The translations under genes and the position numbers were made by a program. From positions 992,001 through 1,056,000 of the forward strand of contig NZ_LT703001.1 of NCBI RefSeq assembly GCF_900149705.1: a stretch of 64,000 bases of DNA, given 5' to 3'. Positions 58,315 through 64,000 of the stretch are shown piece after piece. Numbering within the stretch: the stretch's first letter is position 1; the number at the start of each line of letters is the position of its first letter. The notes beneath the pieces are model-generated. The model saw nothing but the letters and a program-made list of their open reading frames with translations. It was not told the DNA's origin and did not search any database. This DNA comes from Sphingorhabdus sp. Alg231-15 (lineage in GTDB: Bacteria > Pseudomonadota > Alphaproteobacteria > Sphingomonadales > Sphingomonadaceae).

Positions 58315-60408
58315 TTAAGCCATCTTCTCCTTCAATTCTTCCGCTACATTATTCGGCACCTGCTCATAGTGAGAAAACTGCATCGAATATTGCGCGCGGC
58401 CCTGTGTGAAAGAGCGCAGCTCGTTCACATAACCAAACATATTGGCCAGCGGCACCATAGCGTCAACGGCCTGAGCGATACCGCGCGTGTCGGTACCCTG
58501 GATCTGACCACGGCGAGAGTTGAGATCGCCGATTACGTCACCAAGATAGTCTTCCGGCGTAATCACTTCGACTTTCATGATGGGCTCAAGCAGCTTGATA
58601 CCAGACTTCTGGGCCGCTTCACGCATCGCAGCACGCGCCGCAATTTCAAAAGCCAGCGCCGAGGAGTCGACGTCATGGTAAGCGCCATCATAAACACGAA
58701 TGTTAAAGTCGATGATCGGGAAGCCGATCAAAGAACCGGTTTCAGCTGTTTCACGCATACCTTTTTCAACAGACGGGATATATTCCTTCGGAATGTTACC
58801 GCCCTTGATTTCGTCTTCAAAGGTAATGCCTGCACCGCGCTCACCGGGAGTGACTTCGAACTTGATACGCGCGAACTGTCCAGAACCACCGGACTGTTTC
58901 TTATGGGTATAGTCCGTGTCGACAGCCTTGCCGAGTGACTCGCGATAAGCAACCTGCGGTGCACCAACATTGGCTTCCACTTTAAACTCACGCTTCATAC
59001 GGTCGACCAGAATGTCGAGGTGAAGCTCGCCCATGCCTTTAATGATCGTCTGACCGGATTCATGGTCGGTCGTCACACGGAATGACGGGTCTTCAGCAGC
59101 CAGACGATTGAGCGCAACGCCCATCTTCTCTTGGTCAGCCTTGGTTTTTGGTTCAACCGAAAGCTCGATAACCGGATCAGGGAATTCCATCCGCTCGAGA
59201 ATGATTGGTGCTTCAGCTGCACAAAGCGTGTCACCGGTTGTGGTGGTCTTCATGCCTGCCAATGCGATAATGTCGCCTGCGAAAGCTTCTTCAATGTCCT
59301 TACGGTCATTGGAGTGCATTTCCAAAATACGGCCGACTTTCTCTTTCTTGTCCTTGACCGAGTTCAGTACGGTGCCTTTTTCCAGCTTGCCGGAATAGAT
59401 GCGCGCGAAGGTCAATGTACCCACAAATGGATCGTTCATGACTTTAAATGCAAGCGCAGAGAATGGTTCGTCATCGCTGGATGGACGAACGTCTTCGGTT
59501 TCACCGTCCATCGCGACACCTTTAATGGCGTCAACGTCGAGCGGGCTTGGCATATAGTCAACAACCGCGTCGAGCAGTGGCTGAACGCCTTTGTTCTTAA
59601 AGGCCGAACCGCAAAGCACAGGAACAAAGCTCTGGTTCAGCGTGCCTTTACGGATGAGCGCTTTCAAAGTCGCTGCATCAGGCTCGTTGCCTTCCAGATA
59701 TTGTTCCATCACATCATCGTCCTGCTCAACAGCAAGCTCGATAAGCTTCTCGCGATATTCAGCAGCTTGGTCAGCCATATCCTCTGGAATTTCACCATAA
59801 GAATATTCAGCGCCAAGATCTTCGTTTTTCCAGGTGATCGAACGCTGGTTAACCAGGTCAACCAGACCGACCAGGCTCGCCTCGATGCCGATAGGCAGAT
59901 ACAGCACAGCCGGTGTCGCGCCGAGGCGCTCAACGATGGAGTTTACGCAGAATTCAAAATTCGCACCGGTCCGGTCGAGCTTGTTAATGAAGCACATCCG
60001 CGGCACCTTATATTTATCAGCCTGACGCCATACGGTTTCAGACTGTGGCTCAACGCCAGCAACGCCGTCGAAACAAGCAACCGCGCCATCGAGCACACGC
60101 AGCGAACGCTCAACTTCAATGGTGAAGTCAACGTGGCCCGGGGTATCAATGATGTTGATCCGGTGCTCAGGACCCTTGCGGTCTTCCGCATTCCAGAAAC
60201 AGGTGGTCGCAGCAGAGGTAATGGTAATACCACGCTCTTGCTCTTGCTCCATCCAGTCCATCGTCGCCGCGCCATCATGCACTTCGCCAATCTTGTAGGA
60301 CTTACCCGTATAATACAGGATGCGTTCCGTGGTGGTTGTTTTACCAGCATCAATATGGGCCATAATGCCAATATTGCGATATCGTTCGAGCGGATGGCTG
60401 CGTGCCAT
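58315..60408 (-). CDS. fusA: Elongation factor G
   Basis: The ribosomal translocase, 697 residues. It begins [31 protein letters not shown], has [27 protein letters not shown], and the C-terminal domain IV region with [22 protein letters not shown] and [12 protein letters not shown]60408 matches homologues, and the in-frame extension to 60438 has no family similarity. Typical str-operon place between rpsG and tuf. Confidence 0.99.
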   Translation of the reverse strand: MARSHPLERYRNIGIMAHIDAGKTTTTERILYYTGKSYKIGEVHDGAATMDWMEQEQERGITITSAATTCFWNAEDRKGPEHRINIIDTPGHVDFTIEVERSLRVLDGAVACFDGVAGVEPQSETVWRQADKYKVPRMCFINKLDRTGANFEFCVNSIVERLGATPAVLYLPIGIEASLVGLVDLVNQRSITWKNEDLGAEYSYGEIPEDMADQAAEYREKLIELAVEQDDDVMEQYLEGNEPDAATLKALIRKGTLNQSFVPVLCGSAFKNKGVQPLLDAVVDYMPSPLDVDAIKGVAMDGETEDVRPSSDDEPFSALAFKVMNDPFVGTLTFARIYSGKLEKGTVLNSVKDKKEKVGRILEMHSNDRKDIEEAFAGDIIALAGMKTTTTGDTLCAAEAPIILERMEFPDPVIELSVEPKTKADQEKMGVALNRLAAEDPSFRVTTDHESGQTIIKGMGELHLDILVDRMKREFKVEANVGAPQVAYRESLGKAVDTDYTHKKQSGGSGQFARIKFEVTPGERGAGITFEDEIKGGNIPKEYIPSVEKGMRETAETGSLIGFPIIDFNIRVYDGAYHDVDSSALAFEIAARAAMREAAQKSGIKLLEPIMKVEVITPEDYLGDVIGDLNSRRGQIQGTDTRGIAQAVDAMVPLANMFGYVNELRSFTQGRAQYSMQFSHYEQVPNNVAEELKEKMA

Positions 60409-60510
60409 AGTCTTTACTCCAGAATTAAGGGGCCCCAATTAGCGCCGCCCATATAGTGAAAGGGGCCAGCGATGACCAGCCCTGATTGGTTACAAATACA
60501 ACAATGTGAA

Positions 60511-60548
60511 AGCGCGGGATTTACAGAGAGTTCTGTACTCCCCGCGCT
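60511..60548 (-). other. Nested hairpin between rpsG and fusA
   Basis: AGCGCGGG (60511-60518) pairs with CCCGCGCT (60541-60548). Inside, TACAGA and TCTGTA pair around a GAGT loop. On the minus strand only CTTTCAC follows, so termination would be weak. It lies 12 bases after the rpsG stop and about 100 bases before fusA. Confidence 0.55.
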
Positions 60549-60559
60549 CTTATATAATG

Positions 60560-61030
60560 TTACCAGCGGTAATGTGCAAATGCGCGGTTGGCTTCTGCCA
60601 TTTTGTGCGAATCTTCACGCTTCTTCACCGCGTTGCCGCGATTGTTGGAAGCATCAAGAATTTCACCCGACAGACGCGCTGCCATTGTGGTTTCGCTGCG
60701 CGCACGAGCTGCACCGATCATCCAGCGGATGGCGAGAGCCTGAGCACGTTCAGGACGCACTTCGACAGGAACCTGATAGGTTGCACCACCAACACGGCGG
60801 CTGCGCACTTCGATGCCCGGCTTGATGTTGTTGAGCGCATCATGGAACATCTGCAGCGGATCTTTTTTCGCTTTGGCTTCTACGCTATCCAGCGCGCCAT
60901 AAACGATGCGTTCTGCAACAGATTTCTTACCATCCTGCATCAGGTTGTTCATGAATTTGGAAAGGACCTGATCCTTAAATTTTGGATCAGGAAGGATTAC
61001 CCGTTTCTCGGGACGACGACGACGTGCCAT
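60560..61030 (-). CDS. rpsG: Small subunit ribosomal protein uS7
   Basis: 156 residues: [80 protein letters not shown] and the C-terminal [10 protein letters not shown]. It is a primary 16S-binding protein. It lies 24 bases after rpsL. Confidence 0.99.
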   Translation of the reverse strand: MARRRRPEKRVILPDPKFKDQVLSKFMNNLMQDGKKSVAERIVYGALDSVEAKAKKDPLQMFHDALNNIKPGIEVRSRRVGGATYQVPVEVRPERAQALAIRWMIGAARARSETTMAARLSGEILDASNNRGNAVKKREDSHKMAEANRAFAHYRW

Positions 61031-61054
61031 ATTATATAACTCCTATCTGACCGA

Positions 61055-61426
61055 TTACTTAGGACGCTTGGCGCCATATTTGGAACGGGATTGCTTCCGG
61101 TCCTTAACGCCTTGCGTATCAAGAACACCGCGCAGCACATGGTAACGCACACCGGGAAGGTCGCGAACACGGCCGCCGCGAATGAGAACAACACTATGTT
61201 CCTGAAGGTTATGACCTTCACCTGGAATGTAGCTGATGACCTCACGCTGGTTGGTCAGGCGAACCTTGGCAACCTTACGCAGAGCGGAGTTTGGTTTCTT
61301 TGGAGTCGTTGTGTAGACACGGGTGCAAACGCCGCGTTTCTGCGGGTTGGCTTCCATGGCCGGCACTTTGGACTTCGTCTTCTGTGGCACCCGCCCTTTA
61401 CGGACGAGCTGATTAATCGTTGGCAT
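61055..61426 (-). CDS. rpsL: Small subunit ribosomal protein uS12 (Arg88)
   Basis: 123 residues, decoding-centre protein: [26 protein letters not shown] with Lys43 intact, and [15 protein letters not shown], where position 88 is Arg (CGC codon, complement of 61163-61165) instead of the Lys found in E. coli and in most bacteria. Lys88 to Arg is a known streptomycin-resistance change in Mycobacterium and others. First gene of the str operon. The promoter should lie in 61427-61733. Confidence 0.99.
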   Translation of the reverse strand: MPTINQLVRKGRVPQKTKSKVPAMEANPQKRGVCTRVYTTTPKKPNSALRKVAKVRLTNQREVISYIPGEGHNLQEHSVVLIRGGRVRDLPGVRYHVLRGVLDTQGVKDRKQSRSKYGAKRPK

Positions 61427-61733
61427 AAAGTCTTCACCTTATTGGATCTAGATAAACTAGGGTTACTCTGACGGCCCAATCGCCGAAAGTGTTTTGCCTA
61501 TGTAAGTCTTCTGCGGGTATGACGGATCACACCTGAGCAGAAGCGCGGCCCTTAGCGGGGATTCGGATGAACGTCAACAGTTGCGCAAACGTTTTGACCG
61601 AAGGCCGATGCCCTATGAAGATCGCGAGATCACTTCCGTGGCGGCAAGCTCTCAGTTCGACGGGCTTCATCAACTGACAACTTTGTCCAAAAGCGGACAC
61701 TAAAAACCCTCATTATTGGATAGAGTTATGAGC
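61427..61733. other. Gene-free stretch upstream of rpsL
   Basis: A gap of 307 bases between rpsL and the thioesterase gene on the same strand. It should contain the str-operon promoter, but I see no convincing -35/-10 pair. A GTCCAAAAGCGGACAC segment (61685-61700) with a short inverted repeat resembles a second copy near 63535. No gene-like frame. Confidence 0.5.
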
Positions 61734-62522
61734 CTAAGCCAACAAACGCACAACTCCGGACTGGGAAGCTGTCGCAAGAAGACTTCCATTATCGGCAAAG
61801 AGGTTCATCTGCCCGTGGAAAATGCCGTCGGAAATACTTAGCAATTGCGTGTGACACAACAACCAGTCTGTTGCTTCACGCCCAACAATGCGAACCGAGT
61901 TATCAAGACTTACAGCGCCAGCGCTTCGTCCAATGTTAAAATGTATCGCTTCAGGAAGATAATCTGCGACCAAAGCCAGAAAGGCCGACGGCTTTTCGGG
62001 AAAGTTATCGGGTGTCTTTACCCAGAAGCGCATGTCCCCGCCGCTGGGTGTTTCGACGAGACGCATGTCGAGGTGCGAATGCAGGTCACCCTCATCTTCC
62101 CGAACGAATGGAATGCGCGGGCAGTTGCTGGGCGTGTCGGCATTTTCGAACTTGGCCCACGCGAATGAACCGATATCTCTTTTTACCCCAAGCGTGGCTG
62201 ACAGCGTGGCAGCCGTTTCAGAACCAACTGACAAACTAGCCTGCGCCTGACAAATTGATCGACCTGTCTTGCCAACCTTCACTGAGATGGAGGCTATCTC
62301 TTCTGCTTTTGGCGACGAAAGAAACTGTGTCGCAGCCTGGATGACGGGTTTCCCAATTTCCTGTTCCATCGCGTCAATCATCGCTGCGGTACAAGCCCCG
62401 CCGCTCATATGTTTGGATTGGGGTGGGCCAAGGCAGAGGTTCCGATCGACAGGCAATGTCCAACCAAGACCTTCCTCATGCTTTTTCGGGATCAGCTGGT
62501 TCAGTATCTCTGTCGCGCTCAT
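61734..62522 (-). CDS. TesB-like double-hotdog acyl-CoA thioesterase
   Basis: A 262-residue thioesterase-family protein (TesB/4HBT_3 like). The N-terminal hotdog has MSGGACTAAMIDAMEQ with a long helix; the C-terminal one contains ADYLPEAIHFNIGRSAGAVSLDNSVRI and GIFHGQMNLFADNGSLLATASQSGVVRL, the typical ending. Its start overlaps the MarR stop by four bases (ATGA), so it belongs to the doxX-marR operon and probably responds to the same ligand. The substrate is unknown. Confidence 0.82.
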   Translation of the reverse strand: MSATEILNQLIPKKHEEGLGWTLPVDRNLCLGPPQSKHMSGGACTAAMIDAMEQEIGKPVIQAATQFLSSPKAEEIASISVKVGKTGRSICQAQASLSVGSETAATLSATLGVKRDIGSFAWAKFENADTPSNCPRIPFVREDEGDLHSHLDMRLVETPSGGDMRFWVKTPDNFPEKPSAFLALVADYLPEAIHFNIGRSAGAVSLDNSVRIVGREATDWLLCHTQLLSISDGIFHGQMNLFADNGSLLATASQSGVVRLLA

Positions 62523-62959
62523 TCCGTTTCTGCCGATTCAAGCGCTTGCGCAATGAGACGGATCTTCTCCGCAAAATCAGAACGCTCATCTTCCGGCAGC
62601 GCACCTAGCATCGTGCCGCAGTTAGAAATATCCTGCCGTCGGATCGCTGCACATACGCTCTGCCCCTCTTTCGATAATGAAAGCGCAATTGCGCGGCCGG
62701 TACCGGAGCGACGGGCAACATAGCCACGATGTATCAAACGCTCGATCACCGATTGAGCCGTTGTTGCCGGTACGCCTAGAAAGCCAGCCAGTGCAGCACC
62801 GCTGCAATCGCTATTTTCCGCGATAAAATAGAGTGCCTGAAAGTCTATCGCATTATATTTGATACGCCCTTCCGCAGGTGGGAACCGTGTTTCATCGACT
62901 GTGAAGATACGCAGCAGCACCCTTATACCTGCAAGTAGATCTTCTTCTGGTTTGCTCAT
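62519..62959 (-). CDS. MarR family transcriptional regulator
   Basis: A winged-helix regulator of 146 residues. The recognition part is GAALAGFLGVPATTAQSVIERLIHRGYVARRSGTGRAIALSLSKEGQ, typical of MarR, with dimerisation helices on either side. It overlaps both neighbours by four bases. Such repressors bind palindromes upstream of their own operon and let go on binding phenolic or reactive compounds. Two TATACGA-type palindromes stand just upstream of doxX and are the likely sites. Confidence 0.93.
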   Translation of the reverse strand: MSKPEEDLLAGIRVLLRIFTVDETRFPPAEGRIKYNAIDFQALYFIAENSDCSGAALAGFLGVPATTAQSVIERLIHRGYVARRSGTGRAIALSLSKEGQSVCAAIRRQDISNCGTMLGALPEDERSDFAEKIRLIAQALESAETE

Positions 62960-63357
62960 TCCGAAGCCTCTTTCGATAACGCGCCTGCAAGAAATATAAG
63001 AGCGCCAGCGATAGAAATATTCTTGAAGAAGAGAGAAAGCTCAAAGGCAGCGCGTTCTCCCTCCATGGTCCAGAAATCATGGAATACCAGATTGGTTGCC
63101 AGCGTGAAACCGGCCAATCCAAGTGCGGCAATCGGTGCCATCCAGCGCCCAATTGCAACAAGGCCACCAGCACCAAGCTCAAGTGCAATGACAAGCGGCA
63201 GAAGAACTCCAGCTGGCTCCAATCCGACACTGCGCATATTGTCGAGCGTAGATCCATAGCTGAGAATTTTGTTGATCCCGCCCAGTATGAAAAGCGACGC
63301 GAGGCCAATGCGGCCAGCGATCAACATTGCTGGGGCGAAGGAGAAGAGTAATCTCAT
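62956..63357 (-). CDS. DoxX family membrane protein
   Basis: A four-helix membrane protein of 133 residues: MLIAGRIGLASLFILGGINKI is the DoxX pattern, then LELGAGGLVAIGRWMAPIAAL and FHDFWTMEGERAAFELSLFFKNISIAGALIFL. DoxX proteins act in redox homeostasis in ways not well defined. ATG63357 has AAAGGAA upstream, itself within the right half of a MarR operator, so the repressor would also cover the ribosome site region. First gene of the operon. Confidence 0.9.
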   Translation of the reverse strand: MRLLFSFAPAMLIAGRIGLASLFILGGINKILSYGSTLDNMRSVGLEPAGVLLPLVIALELGAGGLVAIGRWMAPIAALGLAGFTLATNLVFHDFWTMEGERAAFELSLFFKNISIAGALIFLAGALSKEASE

Positions 63358-63363
63358 TGCTAT

Positions 63364-63416
63364 TTCCTTTATACGAGTTTCGTACATTCTTTATATACGA
63401 CATTCGTATAAAGGAA
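63364..63416. promoter_or_regulatory. Symmetrical double operator for the MarR regulator
   Basis: Two palindromes lie in 53 bases: TATACGA-GTT-TCGTACA (63370-63386) and the perfect TATACGA-CAT-TCGTATA (63394-63410), with centres 24 bases apart. The outer edges, TTCCTTTATACGA and TCGTATAAAGGAA, are themselves a 13-base inverted repeat, so the whole region is mirror-symmetrical. It sits just before doxX and between divergent genes. A tandem MarR site is the simplest reading. Confidence 0.75.
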
Positions 63417-63612
63417 AGGCCTGTTTGTGGAATTTCTTATGCTATGGTTGCTGGGTTTATGTAGGTACAAATTTTGTCTCGCTTCGGCTTTCAGAGTGGG
63501 AGCAACTTTCCCAAAGCCAACGTCCTCTTTTGTACCCAAAGCGGACATTGGAGATCTGACACGATTGACGCCGCGATCAGAATAGACGATCCACAGTTTC
63601 AAGGGGACTGTA

Positions 63613-64000
63613 ATGGCAAAAAAATTCGGAATCGCGTTAGTCGTAGTCATATTGTTGCTTGCCGCCGGGATCTGGCAACGCCATCGGATTCTGGTACCAC
63701 TCGCCACATCGGGCGAGCGGATATTACCATCAGAAAAAGCCAGTCTTCCAGTGAATGGCAAGCCCGTTGGCGAGGATGCCTATTTTTATGTCGTACAACT
63801 GGATGAGCGCACTTTTGCCATTGCCGAACCCTATTCCTGGCCAAGAAACGTCAACTATCTCATCGCCGGAACGCGCCGTGCATTATTGCTCGACGCAGGC
63901 GTGGGTTTTTATGACATCCGGCCGATAGTGGAGCAACTCACCGACTTGCCAGTCACCTTCATTCCTTCGCATCTGCATTATGATCATACTGGACAAGGCA
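63613..64000 (+). CDS. Metallo-beta-lactamase-fold hydrolase (3' end outside window)
   Basis: The frame stays open to the end of the window. It begins with a hydrophobic anchor or signal helix (FGIALVVVILLLAAGIW), then a linker and the MBL fold: YLIAGTRRALLLDAGVG and SHLHYDHTG, the HxHxDH zinc motif. It is divergent from the doxX-marR operon, 200 bases apart, and might be under the same operator. Likely periplasmic or membrane-tethered. The substrate cannot be inferred from this fragment. Confidence 0.85.
   Translation, partial: MAKKFGIALVVVILLLAAGIWQRHRILVPLATSGERILPSEKASLPVNGKPVGEDAYFYVVQLDERTFAIAEPYSWPRNVNYLIAGTRRALLLDAGVGFYDIRPIVEQLTDLPVTFIPSHLHYDHTGQG

Noticed and set aside
59131-60456. 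441-codon open frame opposite fusA
   Set aside because: It lies wholly antisense to the strongly conserved fusA and its sequence has no domain character; the frame is open because of the codon bias of fusA.
63369-63761. 130-codon minus-strand frame upstream of doxX
   Set aside because: It overlaps the double operator and the MBL-fold gene; its middle (SPMSALGTKED) resembles the spurious translations of a dispersed intergenic repeat.

Overview
The window looks like chromosomal DNA of an alphaproteobacterium, most likely a sphingomonad of the Sphingorhabdus/Parasphingorhabdus/Sphingopyxis kind. This is inferred from the gene content, not from any search: a Coq4-type ubiquinone protein, a Cys4 zinc-lid adenylate kinase, an S12 protein with Arg at position 88, an RGG-extended S5, PEP-CTERM proteins, and the order of the ribosomal genes. 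GC is moderate. I see no rRNA, tRNA, CRISPR array, prophage or insertion sequence.

Layout. 1-11 kb: small membrane proteins, DUF1289, a DsbA-fold isomerase with an SDR, purL, a sugar-lactone-oxidase-like flavoenzyme, a Bor-like lipoprotein, a DUF3052 protein, Coq4, nitroreductase and DUF418. 11-12.3 kb: a bfd/bfr iron pair with a candidate Fur box, and an Hpt protein. 12.4-16 kb: the envelope-assembly set YfgM-BamB-Der. 16-25.5 kb: panB, a drug-type MFS carrier, glycerophosphodiesterase, two acetyltransferases (one close to AAC(3)-I gentamicin acetyltransferases), an endonuclease III relative, a quinone oxidoreductase and guaA. 25.5-31.3 kb: a PEP-CTERM surface protein with a PrsT-like TPR lipoprotein, an acyl-CoA ligase, a thioesterase and a GxxExxY protein. 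31.4-36.2 kb: gyrB and a secreted prolyl oligopeptidase.

36.2-61.4 kb is the str-S10-spc-alpha ribosomal supercluster, all on the minus strand and read from rpsL (61.4 kb) to rplQ (36.2 kb). It is broken between adk and rpsM by about 5.8 kb of unrelated genes: an SRPBCC protein, glutamate dehydrogenase, two divergent LuxR-type regulators without a luxI, and a secreted lectin-like/DUF11-like protein. The rpsM-rpsK-rpoA-rplQ block then has its own good candidate promoter. Hairpins and terminators after tuf, rplO, gdhA and rplQ, and structured gaps at rpsG-fusA, fusA-tuf and rpsJ-rplC, subdivide the cluster. 61.7-64 kb: a DoxX-MarR-thioesterase operon controlled from a symmetrical double operator, divergent from a truncated metallo-beta-lactamase-fold gene.

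The most notable points are the cargo inside the ribosomal operon with its paired LuxR solos, the MarR double operator, the AAC(3)-I-like gene, Arg88 in S12, the PEP-CTERM/PrsT pair, the GxxExxY gene framed by inverted GCGAAG repeats, and several ribosomal proteins with unusual low-complexity extensions.
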